A program made the position numbers and the translations under genes. DNA of 64,000 nucleotides from Hyposmocoma kahamanoa (lineage: Eukaryota; Arthropoda; Insecta; Lepidoptera; Cosmopterigidae), in assembly GCF_003589595.1 (NCBI RefSeq), contig NW_020653337.1:5402055-5466054 (forward strand). The letters are read 5' to 3'. Every line of letters starts with the position of its first letter. The first letter of the stretch is position 1. A model generated the notes under the pieces. It was not told the origin of the DNA. It saw nothing but the letters and a program-made list of their open reading frames with translations, and did no database searches. Positions 10,757 to 22,080 of this stretch are shown piece by piece.

Positions 10757-12657
10757 CAGAAACCCTCATTATCTCTATCTAAAGTATGTCCCCTCTAAGC
10801 CAAGGAGCTTACCTCACACAAAAACGCGAATCAAATAAAAATACATTCCATTCCCATTCGTAGCCGTAGTGCATTTCTTATCGATGATTTGTCTAGTCTA
10901 AAGAGAGAAGAAATACATCAGCGATGACAAAACCAATTTTGAACGCTCTTTACATAGTCTTCTTTAGCACGAATTGACATAATTTGTAATTAAAATAGCA
11001 AAAGCTTATTTACAGAATGCATTTCTATTATTGCGATGTAAATAGTTAATTGACATCGAAATCGTTAGATCCATTTATGTTAAGGACGACATAATCTACG
11101 CCGAAGCAAATCGTATCTCTCAACTCAATATCAAACGTATTTCGCTTAGTAATGACAAGTCGAGATAAATATACCCCCGGTCCACTCCTAAATCTTCTAT
11201 ACAATCTTCCTATATGGTCATTCCTCCCTAAAACCTCCTACTGGTGTGAGAGGTGGGGTTGAGGGGGTCGTAAACCGGGATTCTCTCTGGGAAAATCCGC
11301 ACTTCACTAGCGAGCGGTAATCACGACGTCTCCGGGTCTGTGTGAGGATTTGTTGATATGTATACCCCTATATATGTATGAGATACGCTCGTGTGATTTT
11401 CAGGGTTCCGGGAGATTGTCGGTCGCGTCGTTTGGTGGTAAAAGATTTTTGGTGAACAACATACCAAAGATTCGGCCGTTATGGATATTTTTATACGCAC
11501 CCTTTACAATTGAATTATTGCATTTATAATTACTGTCACATCTTTGGACAATTTGCTTCCATCACTATTTGAAATAAAACCAAATATTTAGATGAAAAAA
11601 CTTGGTCTAAATCTTTTCATCTCAATTAATGACGATGGTATAGGGTCCATAGCACGTCAGATTTGACACTTAACATTTAGAATGAGTTTTTTATTATTAT
11701 TCTTTTTTATCTAAATATTTTGTTTGTTTTTTCAAATAAACGAACGATTCGGGCCTTTACAGTTTCATGGTCACGGCTGACTGAGATGGTAAAGTGACCA
11801 ACCAGTTATGTCTAATATTAATGTCACCTATATTTTTTTACTATAGTCACAAAAGTTTTGAATATTTACTATTAACACTATATTTTTAACTTACCAAAGA
11901 ATATTTTAGATTCAACTCCATAGCATTTACGATAAGAATGTCGAAAGTGTCAGTCTTGAATGTGTTTTTGACTGTACCTGACCAGACGGTCTACACAGAG
12001 CAGCCCCCATCTTTATATTTAAGTTAAATTATGTCTCTCTCCTCTAAAGCTAGGAACGTTGAAGTTTTTGCTAGGTTGAAGTGGAAGTGCTATTAAGCAA
12101 GCAGGTACCATCTATGGGCATATATTACCGGCTTTTATCGTCATGTTATAGGGAAGATTCGTAGTACTACATACAAATCCCGCTTCTTTTTAATGGACTC
12201 CTTATAAGAAGTGCCGGTTTATTTGTCCGTCTCGTGGTATAAACATCGCCAATGTAATAATCCTTCCACCATTATTGTTTTCTTTCTCGAAACTTCAGCC
12301 ACTTATAAAATGATTTGATAAATCGAAACTATCACGGATCTCTCCACTCCAGTCAACAGCTAAAACTACTTAAAGAATCAAAATAACATAAATACTTGAA
12401 TATTCACAAACTTTAAAACCAAACTTCTAGTACACAAGTTTAGTGCTTCTTAGTGTTTATTATACATGTCCAAGTCTGCGCGTTTCCTTAAAACCGTGCA
12501 CTTTTAATCCTGCACCTGGTTTCGGTTAAGTGCAACTTACACAAGCGCGGCTCTCACATTATGTTATCGTGCTTAACCAAGGACGATACGCTAGAAGCTT
12601 AGTATTAAGACATTGTATTTATATTTCAATAGTCATTTTATTGAATATCATTATTAT
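10757..12657. other. Non-coding stretch with a GC-richer island
   Basis: No gene or repeat recognised. Between about 11220 and 11420 the sequence becomes GC-richer (GGTGGGGTTGAGGGGGTCG, GGGAGATTGTCGGTCGCGTC). A short block near 11490-11550 resembles 21298-21345. It may be regulatory DNA, but that is inference. Confidence 0.35.
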
Positions 12658-12955
12658 TAGTAGCAGTAGAGCTAGCTCCTTGTGAAAGTGTTCGACGAGG
12701 GAAGTACTGCCATCTTACCTATTTCTGCCGCCAAGCAGTAATGTCAGCATTACTGTGTTCCGGTTCTGATGGGAAAAATGAAATTACAGGCACATGGGAC
12801 TTGTCAACTTCTGTGTCAGGGTAACGGGTGCAGTGGCAGAGCCTCTCAGATCTTTGCGATTTAAAGCTCTTAGTGGCGCTGCAATTGTTATGGTCAGGCG
12901 TGCAGCTTACCATCAGGCGCACGACTTGTTTGTTCTTGATATTATAGAAAAAAAA
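12658..12955 (+). repeat. Rep-A copy, near full length
   Basis: Runs from AGTAGCAGTAGAGCTAGCTC through CTGCCGCCAAGCAGTAATGT, GGCACATGGGACTTGTCAAC and CAGATCTTTGCGATTTAAAG to ATATTATAGAAAAAAAA. The frames of 83 and 158 codons overlapping it are repeat-derived. Confidence 0.8.
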
Positions 12956-12994
12956 TATATTAACAACCATGATATCATTTTTTTTTTAAATACT

Positions 12995-13290
12995 CCATCA
13001 TCCATCATTAACCGTTCTATACGTCTCATTGCTGGGCGCGGGTTTCCTCTCAGTCGAGGGTTTAGGCCATGGTCTGCTACGCTTACCCAATGTTGGAGAC
13101 TTCACACGTTTTCCAAGGGTTGTGAACCTTCTTCAACGTGCAGGTTTCATCACGATGTTTTCCTTCATCGAAAAGCTTATAGTACATTTCAAATTAAATT
13201 TCGCACATACATTCCGAGAAACTCAGAGGTTAGAGACCGGATTCGAACCCACGGCCTTTTGCTTGAGTAGCTGTACGTCAAAGTTAGGCT
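12995..13290 (-). repeat. SINE-L copy, near full length
   Basis: On the minus strand it begins with a tRNA-like head (CCGTGGGTTCGAATCCGG as B-box). It continues with TCGGAATGTATGTGCGAAAT, AGGAAAACATCGTGATGAAA and CCCAGCAATGAGACGTAT. This layout is widespread in lepidopteran genomes. Confidence 0.75.
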
Positions 13291-13337
13291 TTAATAATGA
13301 AAATATTAATTCACATTACAATAACACAGTCGCAGTA

Positions 13338-13420
13338 GTAGCCACGTTTAGGCAAAATACGCTGGTTCGAATCCAATCGGGTCGAAGGAATATTTCTTTA
13401 CTTTTGTTCGATTTTTTGTA
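13338..13420 (+). repeat. SINE-C fragment
   Basis: TGGTTCGAATCCAATCGGGT followed by CGAAGGAATATTTCTTTAC and TGTTCGATTTTTTGTA matches the B-box and tail of SINE-C. Confidence 0.6.
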
Positions 13421-14195
13421 TTTTTTGTATTTTGGTGACTTCCGAGAACTTTTTTTGCAAGTAAAAAATATCAATCACGCGAATTTTCCTTACCAATAAA
13501 ATTGAAACTAAATAAGATATAAAAAAACCGATTAGAGGAAGTTATAGATCTCGTGTCGCTGGTCTCAGATATGTTAAGAACTAAATTTCTCAAAACGTCG
13601 AATACGTTAGTTATGATAAAAAGGGCAGTACTTTTCTTACGTTTTTTATTTTCGAAAACGAATACAAATAAATCATAAACACATCGTGTCATAAATAGGA
13701 AGTGTTAGCTTCCTTTTGATTTTATTAGCTTGTAATACGCATCTAATTCCAACAAATATAATTTTATATCATAAAATATATCGTAGGCGTATAAATCCAC
13801 ATGTGATTATACGACAAAAATGCTTTTGATACATGAAGGTCATAAAAATAACATAAATTGCATGAAACAAAGTATATACCTATATATAAAATTGTATACC
13901 TATCCTATTTAAGCATAAAAAAGTTGTCGTTCGTGAATAGTTGTAATTTTGCAGATGTGACATTATTACACCTAGGGTGCGATACACGTCAAAGTGGCCT
14001 ATCTCAAAAGCATTCGTCAGGAAGATGTTTTAAGAAAGTTGACGAATCATAGATTATCCCAATGATATCTTGTGATTACTCTAACCAATGAAAAGCTCTT
14101 TCTGAATAAATCTCAGTAATTAGTTCAAAAAAGATCAATTTTGGATTGTGCCGCTAATCTTGAAAAAAAACAAACGTGAATTTTCGCAAAATGAG
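13421..14195. other. No gene recognised
   Basis: AT-rich. Short frames on both strands (13471-13692 minus, 13858-14052 plus) show no domain or repeat similarity I can name. Confidence 0.4.
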
Positions 14196-14221
14196 CTATC
14201 TAATCTCTTTTAATCTTCTTT

Positions 14222-14790
14222 TGGTAAAAGTAACGCTCTTTAGAGCGTACTGTACCTCCTTTTATACCTGTAGTCTGTGGCGAGAGTTTACGAACCGGGC
14301 CTACAGGGCCCTACGGACTCAATACAATAACGCGTTCCGGGTGTTGATGGGGCTGCCCCGCTTCTGTAGCGCATCAGGGATGTTCGCCGACGCGCGCGTG
14401 GACGGCATGAACGCCACTGTGCGCAAGAGGTGTGCGTCCCTGGTGCGCCGCGTGCGGGCCAGCCCCAACTCCGCTCTCCGTGTCATAGGGGACAGGGATG
14501 ACTGCCCCTATATTAGGCATTGCTGCGGGTTACATGCTCCCAAGCATGTAATCAGATTTTAATTTAAGTTCAATTTTAATTTTAATTTTATTTCAATATT
14601 AATTTTATTTCAATTTTAATTTATTTTCAATTTTAATTTAACTTCAATTTTCATTTAAATTCGATTTTAATTTCATTTTAATTTAAATTCAATTTTAATT
14701 TTAAGTTTTACTAACTTTAGATTAAGTTCACATGTATGTACTAACTAGTGAGTCTATTGTTACTCGAAATAAAAAGTTATTATTATTATT
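14222..14790 (+). mobile_element. 5'-truncated LINE, reverse-transcriptase C-terminal tail
   Basis: Codons from about 14222 to 14562 read FRAYCTSFYTCSLW, then QYNNAFRVLMGLPRFCSASG and CASLVRRVRASPNSALRV. This is the region after the RT in a non-LTR family common in moths. The stop is at 14560-14562. A degenerate AATTTTAATTTCA-like tandem array and a (TTA)n tail follow. The sequence is GC-richer than its surroundings and the frame is intact, so the insertion may be fairly young. RT motifs themselves are missing. Confidence 0.75.
14563..14712 (+). repeat. Degenerate TTTTAATTTCAA minisatellite in LINE 3' UTR
   Basis: About a dozen variants of the unit TTCAATTTTAATTTA in tandem, followed by unique 3' UTR and the AATAAAAAGTTATTATT end. 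Confidence 0.8.
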
Positions 14791-14799
14791 ATTATTATT

Positions 14800-15345
14800 T
14801 TCTATAGTACTCGTAGCTACAGGCTAGTAGCCGATTTGATGCCTTCTTTTTACATTAAGGATAGAATTGACCATGCCTTTTTTAAACGAAAACTGCGTCA
14901 TCACAACCCACTGTTTCCGCTACCCAACAAACACAGTGTCGCCCACCTCACCAGCTAAAGAACGTTGAATAATCTATGAACATGTAAATGCAAGGTGAAT
15001 TCATGAGCCCGCTCCCCAATTTGCTCTGTCGTTTTTTATAAGAGCTTGAATTATTAAACCAGCTCGAGTAGACTTCTTAAATTATTGTTATGGTTTTTTT
15101 TTTTATTTCGGAGCTGCGTTTTGATTGCGCGATTGTCTATTTTTTGCCACTGGTCACAGGGATGGAGATTGCAATTTTCGTTTATTTTTAATGACTCTTC
15201 TTTGATGTTGCTCTTTGAGTGATTGCTTTTGCTGGTATAAAAAGATTTGTTCTTTAATTTCTATTGCAATTGTAATAAGTAGACATGTTTTTAGGTCTAT
15301 CATACGTTGTCCAAATTTCAATGGAGTAGTGCAGGAAATTTCTTA
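14800..15345. other. No gene recognised; possible LINE scrap at 14815-14960
   Basis: A short open stretch reads DRIDHAFFKRKLRHHNPLFP before a stop. That is compatible with an element's C-terminus, but I cannot assign it. The rest is AT-rich and featureless. Confidence 0.3.
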
Positions 15346-15347
15346 AG

Positions 15348-15636
15348 TTTTTTTTTTATAACATCAACTGACGGGACGAACAAGTCGTGCGCCTGATGGT
15401 AAACTACACGGCTGTCCATAACAGTTACAGTGCCACTCAGAGCTTTAAATTGCAAAGATCTGAGGGGCGCCCGTCACCCTGAGTCATACGTTGACAAGTC
15501 CCATGACCCTGTAATTTCACCAGCACCCTTACCCTTTAAAACCGGAACGCAATAATGCTGACATTACTGCTTGACGGCAGAAATAGGTAAGTACCATCCT
15601 GGACGAACTCTTTCACAAGGAGCTCTACTACTACTT
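15348..15636 (-). repeat. Rep-A copy, near full length
   Basis: Starts with the poly-T/ATAACATCAACTGACGGGAC end and runs through CCACTCAGAGCTTTAAATTG, TGACAAGTCCCATGACCCTG and GACATTACTGCTTGACGGCAG to AAGGAGCTCTACTACTACT. Confidence 0.8.
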
Positions 15637-16290
15637 AATTATAATACTTATAAGTACTGTTAAAATGGCACAATAAACAATGACATTCAAGACTGTTGTG
15701 AAGTAATGAAAGTATGAACTGCTACGACTTTTTGTTTTACCATAACTTGTCTTGTTTATTTTTATAGTTTTATACAAAATGAATATTAACACCACGCCAA
15801 ATAGATTTCAAAAGAAAATCACCGACCAGCAATGTGTACTACCACGAACAAAATCGATAGCAGACGAAAATAACGACCGGCCCGATACGTGCGGCAAAGC
15901 GCTAAGTATTGAGTACCTGGTTGTGATTGAACGCATCCCGGCAAGCGATAACCGTAAATTCTACACCCGGATATATCCGGACGCAGGTCCGAATCCGGAT
16001 TTTTTAATTTATCTTTGCGTTTGAAAAAACAAAGCAGCAATTCTATTACTAGCTAACGATAAGAGTAAATTTCATAATCGGACATATCCGATTGATCCGG
16101 ATAGTTTTAAAAAGGGGAATTAGATTAATTTTTATGTTACCTGTCATAAAATTGGTACCATAATAAAGAACATGAAATTTTTTTTTTTTCTCCGAAAGCG
16201 TTCAATAATCTAGATTTGTCACAAATTAGAAATGATGAATAAAAACTTACACAAATATGTTTAAATCGATGCTTCGCTGGTGTTATAGTT
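15637..16290. other. CCGGAT-rich stretch with an unassigned 81-codon frame
   Basis: An ATG at 15779 (context AAAATGAAT) opens a frame to 16024 with no domain I know. Between 15955 and 16110 the motif ATCCGGA/TCCGGAT recurs in both orientations (CCGGATATATCCGG, GGTCCGAATCCGGA, CGGACATATCCG). That clustering is more typical of a transposon end than of a gene. Similar motifs lie at 25690-25735. Confidence 0.35.
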
Positions 16291-16306
16291 CTCTCTCTCT
16301 CTCTCT
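16291..16306. repeat. (CT)n microsatellite
   Basis: Uninterrupted CT dinucleotide run of about eight units. Confidence 0.85.
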
Positions 16307-16947
16307 GTGCAGGAGCGGCAAGGGTATTCATCATTCTCTAGCCATTTTTACCGCAAAGCAGAAGATTGTTAACCAGCTAAAATAATTACTTGAAAACAGA
16401 CCAGCCAAATATAATAATTACATAATCAAAGGTACCCAGATCACAGATTGCACCAGATTGCCCTAAAAATCATCACCACCCATTATCGCCCTACAAAACT
16501 CGAGATTCGCAATAAAACAGACATTAATAAAATCAAATTAGCCGAGTCCAGCCCTGGTAGACTCATCTGCACAGTATCACAGAGCCGGATTTTTATGGGG
16601 ACGTACTTTAGTCGGTCGTGAATTAAATATATGACGGCGGGAACTTAAAGTGCTTCCAAGGTAAGATTTTACGAAATATAGCGCAGGTAGGCTGTTAGGT
16701 GGGTTTCTTGGATTCTAGAGAAAAGTTATAATAAAAGAAAAAGCAAAACCTGCATATAAAGGAAACTCCTTAAACCCCCTAAGATCCAATGTACATCAAA
16801 ACGCACATAATATAAATAATGATTCTGATCAAGACAAATATTGCTATGATTTGCTATGATCACTTAAATAACATACAGTAGCTGAAGACCTCCGTGTGAA
16901 AGAGATTGACAGCAATGTTGAGCGTTATGCGTTACACTTTTGAAAGG

Positions 16948-17060
16948 TAAGTGCCCCTCAGATCTTTTCGATTTAAAACTCTAAGTGGCGCTGCAACTGT
17001 TATGTACAGATGTATCGCTTACTACCAGGTGCACGACTTGCTCATCCCGTTACTTGATAT
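16948..17060 (+). repeat. Rep-A 3' fragment
   Basis: GTGCCCCTCAGATCTTTTCG, CTAAGTGGCGCTGCAACTGTT, GCTTACTACCAGGTGCACGAC and CCCGTTACTTGATATC match the distal part of Rep-A. Confidence 0.7.
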
Positions 17061-17291
17061 CTCATCAAATCAGGGGAATAATTGATTCGGCCTGAAACGT
17101 GTATTTAAGTTATAATGTACATTGGGTAATTAACGCTTTGCTTGTTGTAGTTTGCAGGATCTTAGGCGGTTAAAGGAAACTGAAAATTATGCTTTCATTA
17201 CCTTCTTAAGGAATAATTAATTTACTCAGCGCAAGTATAGGAGTAGTTTTTAATGTAAAAGTCGTAATTTTTGAGTTCGCCATTTTAACGC

Positions 17292-17550
17292 TTTATTCTA
17301 GACTAATGGTTTGACCTACCGTCTCTAAAGCAGAGGTTGGGGGTTTGAATCCCAGAGCTTTTACCTCTGAGTTTTTCGGAATGTATGTGCGAAATTTAAT
17401 TTGAAATTTACCATGAGATTTTCGGCAAAGGAAAGCATCGTGAGGTTTCTCACTCCGCTTGTGGAAACTACAGACTAAGCCCTCTCATTGTGAGAGAAAG
17501 TCTGTGCCCAGCAGTGGGACTTTATACCTATAGGCTATTATTATTTTAAA
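17292..17550 (+). repeat. SINE-L copy
   Basis: Head with GGGGGTTTGAATCCCAG (B-box), then TTCGGAATGTATGTGCGAAA, AAGGAAAGCATCGTGAGG, GTGCCCAGCAGTGGGACTTT and ATAGGCTATTATTATTTT. Good overall agreement with 12995-13290 on the other strand. Confidence 0.75.
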
Positions 17551-18660
17551 CAGTAAAACGTAACAACATACATTTACTACTATACTTTAGACATTTATTG
17601 TTAATATTATTGTCATTTATTTACGCAGCCTCGAGCTCTAATATACTTGTAAGGGCGCCACAAAAAATTACAATCTTAATAAAAATCTGTGAAAGGCGTT
17701 TATGAAGACGGTATCCTATAACCTAGTTTATATACCCATTACACGCTTAAGCACGTAGTACAGAATACGATTACTGCGCAAAATGAGGTTTTAACAAAAG
17801 CTTTAAGAGTTGGATTCGTGCAAGAGTCGTGTTTGCGACGTTATTTTGTTGAATTAGATTTTTTATTACATTGTTTTTGTATAAAGAAAAATACACCAAG
17901 TAAACATGTTAAAATCGTTTTGAATTTTGGATAGAAATCTTGCTAAATTTACAATCAAACAGGTGCAAAAAGTAGCGATGCAACGGAGGTGTCAAACGGA
18001 GTCCGTTTTAAAAAGTAAATCTTTGCGAAAACGGAAATGGATGCAGAAGTGTAAAGACTAAATATTTATACAAAATAATTCCAAACAGGACTTACTTTTT
18101 GATATTGTGCTAAATACAATACAAAACTGGTTAAAAAACGTGCCACCAAACAATCCGAGCTTGCGCCTCATCCGTCGCGAACGTCGTAATCTTCGAATAA
18201 AAGTGCTGTTAAATAAAAAAATATTTCATTATAGCAGGTTAACTATAAAAATAATCATGAAGAAGGAAGGAAGAACTCAATTAGTAATCATTAGAACGTC
18301 GTAACATTCACAATTTAGACTATTCTGTCAAAATTACATTCACAATTCAACAATTCTGACAAAATTTCACCTTCTTTCACAATCTATCGATAAAACTATC
18401 GACCACAACTACATGACTATATTTTTAAAATTTTATGAAAACTGACAACCCTGTAAATGTCATTTACTTCGTCCTCAAAAAAGACAGACATTAAGGACTA
18501 CCATATCGATGTCACCAAATAAAACAAAATTTTAATATTATAAAAACGTATTTAATGTCAATCAGTTTAGAAACTTCTGTAGTAATCACATACAACAATA
18601 AAAATGTCATAGAAAAACTATCTTATAGTGAGCTTAGGACATAATTACATGTTTAATATG
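17551..18660. other. No gene recognised
   Basis: AT-rich. A 65-codon plus-strand frame at 18107-18304 is lysine/arginine-rich but has no domain. No repeat boundaries seen. Confidence 0.4.
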
Positions 18661-18663
18661 CCT

Positions 18664-18885
18664 CAAATCATCCTCGTCTTTTCATTATATGTCCCACTGC
18701 AAGGCAGAGCTCACCTCTGAGAAAAACCAGCCTATTGCGGGTTGGGGACTTTACACGTTGTACAAAACATAATACAAAACACCTTCTTCTACGTTCAGGT
18801 TTCATCACTGTTTTCCTTTACCCGTAGTGAGAAATATTGCTATTAAAGATTCGCAAATGTACGTAATTTGATATTAAAGTCATAG
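18664..18885 (-). repeat. SINE-L copy, diverged
   Basis: TATGTCCCACTGCAAGGCAG, CTTTACACGTTGTACAAAAC, TTCAGGTTTCATCACTGTTTTCC and CGCAAATGTACGTAATTTG follow the SINE-L body on the minus strand. The tRNA-like head is lost, and an RTE piece abuts directly. Confidence 0.6.
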
Positions 18886-18889
18886 GTGA

Positions 18890-19338
18890 CGGAAAATATA
18901 CAAAATCGTGATTAGACCTGTCATGTTGTATGGATCAGAATGTTGGGCGATGAAAAGGGAGCATGAACGAACTGGCATGTAGCGGAAATGCGAATGTTGC
19001 GATGGATGTATGGAGTAACGAGAAAGGATAAGATAAGGAATGAGTACATCAGGGAAGTTGAAAGTGGCGCCAGTGACGGAAAAGATGAGGAATAATAGGT
19101 TAGCGTGGTATGGACATGTCATGCGGAGGGAAGAATGTCATGTGACGGGAAGAGTGCTAGATATGAATGTGGGTGGATATAAGGGGAAAGGAAGGCCAAA
19201 GAAAAGATGGATGGATTGTGTGAAAAATGACATGGATAAGAAAGGTGTATAAAAATGACGGCTGATAGGTTAGAGTGGAAGAAAAATATATATTGTGCCG
19301 ACCCCACCTAGTGTGGGATAAGAACAGGAAGAAGAAGA
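18890..19338 (+). mobile_element. RTE-type LINE, 5'-truncated 3' end
   Basis: The translation reads YKIVIRPVMLYGSECWAMKR, is interrupted, then continues in another frame with KMRNNRLAWYGHVMRREECH and KGKGRPKKRWMDCVKNDM. This is the C-terminal region of RTE-clade reverse transcriptases. It ends in a (GAA)n tail, typical of RTE. Stops and frame changes show it is dead. Confidence 0.8.
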
Positions 19339-19339
19339 A

Positions 19340-19950
19340 GGTGCCATCACTAAAATCGACGCGGCACCACCATAAAGGTTCTTTTTGCGTGCTGGCAACA
19401 GTTATCAGGACCAGCTTGATTGTTTTTGCCTAACCAATGGCCGATACCTCCAATGAACACTACACCAACTCATTGATCATCTCTGATTTTCTTTTGTTTT
19501 ATTGTTTCTTTATTTTTTTGACACAATTCGTTTTTTGTTCATTTTTCGAATTTTCTTTTTATTTCTTTGTTTTTTTTCGCGAAATTCGGGAACCATCATA
19601 CTACCTATTAGTAAATAAAATAAGACTGTTTACATTAAAAACATTCATTGGAGGTATCGTGGTGCTTAAGGGCTAGATCATATTTTTATTATAAACAAAG
19701 GGTTTTCACAAAAAAAGGATTCATCAAAACAAGGCACAGAGTTAGCAATAGGTACCCGTTTGCAAAAAAAAACTATTTTGGAACGAGAAGGGTTCAATTT
19801 TGCTGATATTACAAGCCGGACTTAACCGTCGTCCTCTCAATTTTTAAATTGACAATATAATACTAAGCGAGCTCGTGAAAATAAATAAGTGTATCAAAAG
19901 CCAATAATTGTGGTAAAAAAAACAGACAGTTCTTGTCAAATAAACAGGTA
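19340..19950. other. No gene recognised
   Basis: A T-rich stretch at 19470-19580 gives an incidental Phe/Leu-rich frame. No feature supported. Confidence 0.4.
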
Positions 19951-19954
19951 ATAG

Positions 19955-20004
19955 CAATAGATAGATAGATATAGACAACTATAGATAGATAGAGATAGAT
20001 AGAA
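19955..20004. repeat. (GATA)n microsatellite
   Basis: ATAGATAGATAGATATAG and a second run ATAGATAGATAGAGATAGAT, interrupted once. Confidence 0.85.
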
Positions 20005-20006
20005 TA

Positions 20007-20219
20007 GCCTTGTGAAAGAGTTTGTATAGGGAAGAACTGCCACTTTACCTATTTCAGCCGCCAAGCAATAATGTGAGCATTATTGCGTTCCGGTTTTGAA
20101 GGATAAGGGTGCTAGTGACATTACAGGCACATGGGATTTGTCAACGATCTTTGCGATTTAAAGCTCTGAGTGGCACTGTAACTGTCTTGTTCCTTTCATC
20201 ACTTGGTATTATAAAAAAA
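20007..20219 (+). repeat. Rep-A copy with internal deletion
   Basis: CCTTGTGAAAGAGTTTGTAT through GCCAAGCAATAATGTGAGC and GGCACATGGGATTTGTCAAC. It then jumps to GATCTTTGCGATTTAAAGC, so about 60 bp present in other copies are missing. Ends in ATTATAAAAAAAT. Confidence 0.75.
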
Positions 20220-20342
20220 TAACAATTTTTCAATTAAATATTATTACGTAAAATCACTTTAAAGAAAAAAAGAAAATAGTAAATTTGTTGAAAGCATGTG
20301 AATTTCATTAAATTCTACACTGGTTTCGACAAGTGTATTAGG

Positions 20343-20720
20343 CTTAGAATAATAACGCATAGAATGATAGTTTCATATCAAACGAACTGTCACAAGTGAG
20401 GCAAAAATCAAATTCATGTAGGCTAGTTTTAGTAGTAGGTTAATTTTCGGTTTTAGTGAATATTTATATAAAAATACAAGTTGAAACGCGTTACTTCCTT
20501 GTGGAATGTGATGTTAGTATCTATTTTATGTTTGTCTGACGTATTTTTACACTCATTTACCGCACATTTCGTCATTTTTAGCTAAAATTCTTGATCTGTT
20601 CGCGGTGCAAGTTGATCTTGAGCACTGAAGGCCCGCCCGCTCGTGTAGGCCCTTTGGGAGCGCTTCAATTTGCCTCACTTAGCGTGTGCAGGCTAGGTTT
20701 CTATGCGTTATTATTCTAAG
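20343..20720. mobile_element. MITE copy 1 with 8-bp target duplication
   Basis: Left end CTTAGAATAATAACGCATAG and right end CTATGCGTTATTATTCTAAG are perfect inverted repeats, extending to 22 bp with the next AA/TT. The element is flanked on both sides by GTATTAGG (20335-20342 and 20721-20728). Subterminal AGTGAGGCAAA/TTTGCCTCACT is a further inverted pair. It has no coding capacity. An 8-bp duplication fits hAT, P or Merlin-type transposition. A second copy is at 63139-63506. Confidence 0.92.
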
Positions 20721-20728
20721 GTATTAGG

Positions 20729-22080
20729 TATGTTATCTTGTTTTTTAATTTTCAATGTAACCTCGGCAACAAACCGCTTTCGCAGTGTGGCACAAAGCTG
20801 TATTATCTTGTGTGTGTTTTTGAATGAATATAAAAAATAGACAGTCCTCAGATTAGGCTACCACCGCTATTATACAAAGTCTTAGAATATTCTATATTTA
20901 CATACAACTAGCATTTAAACATGTGTCTTTTGGTACAAAACTAGGATCTTACGATCCTAGTTTCAGTTGTTTCACCGTAAGTATGTAACACTACGGTGTT
21001 TGCCTGCTTTTTATTATCATTGTCCAACTTTACATTTCTTTAATCGATTCCATTGTACCTTTTAAAGTTAGATATAACAAGATGTAGACGTTATCTTTCC
21101 AAATCAAATTCCACCTTAAAAACACCTCTCGATCTGTGAATCTGTGAACGAAATTCAGCGCAATAAATCAATAATCCATAAAGACGATCTCAACTCATTC
21201 AGCCCCTCGGAAACAATTAAGCACCCCGGCCCCAACCTTCCTCCCACCCCTTCGGTAATATCGCCTGGTAATTACGCTGTCAAGTGACGAAACGAAGATT
21301 TTTACGCACTCCTATACAATGTTGACACTGTCACATCTATAAACCATTTAAAGGTTATTCTCATTAAACATTCCCCAGATGAGTAAACAGGTAGGAATGC
21401 CTTCAAATCTATACTGGTAATTTTGAATTTCGATATTGCCGGCGTATAAGATGTCTCTACTTGTACCTACTCTACTTTTAAGCTAACATTATTATTACTT
21501 CAAATAACGCTCTTCCTGCAGTTTTTAGTTTGAGCTCGTCGACGTAGAAGCCAAAATACTACGGTTAGAATATAAAAAACAAATTTTCAAAACAAATCCA
21601 CGACAACAATAGAAACACCAAACCCTCTTCCTCGACGCTAGCCCCTTTTTGGTAATATTGTGCGGTAATTACGGTGTTAAGAGAGCGTAGATTTTACGCA
21701 CTTCTCTGGAGCGCTTTAAGGCTTGTAATAAGTTTTGTGTTATACCACCGAGCGCTAAAGTTGGCTCTTATGTCGTCACGTAGACAAGACGAAGAATTTC
21801 TTTACAGATTTTTGTATAAAGAATATCTTTTTTATACAAATCTGGTATTATCATTCTGCACTTTATAATCTCAAAAAACATACATAAATTCTATGTATTA
21901 AAGACATAGTAGTAAATCGTAAAACGTATAATAGTAAAACCTATCTATGTATATAATGTAATAGTAAAACCTATTTATGCTTCCTAGACGAAGTAAATAA
22001 ACCAACTGCATTAAGCAAAAGTACTATCTGAAAAATAATACCGAGTCTACATAACCGAAGCTCAGAGTTACTTCGCAACG
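20729..22080. other. Non-coding stretch with a diverged internal duplication
   Basis: No gene recognised. The blocks at 21252-21310 and 21640-21700 resemble each other: CCCCTTCGGTAATATCGCC versus CCCCTTTTGGTAATATTGTG, then GGTAATTACG and ATTTTTACGCACT in both. Both are GC-richer than the surroundings. Confidence 0.4.

Noticed and set aside
12794..13499. Plus-strand open frames of 156-158 codons
   Set aside because: They run through a Rep-A copy and a SINE-L copy on opposite strands; the translations are repeat sequence with no domain.
19437..19676. 79-codon Phe/Leu-rich frame resembling membrane segments
   Set aside because: Comes from a T-rich low-complexity stretch; no start context or homologous content.
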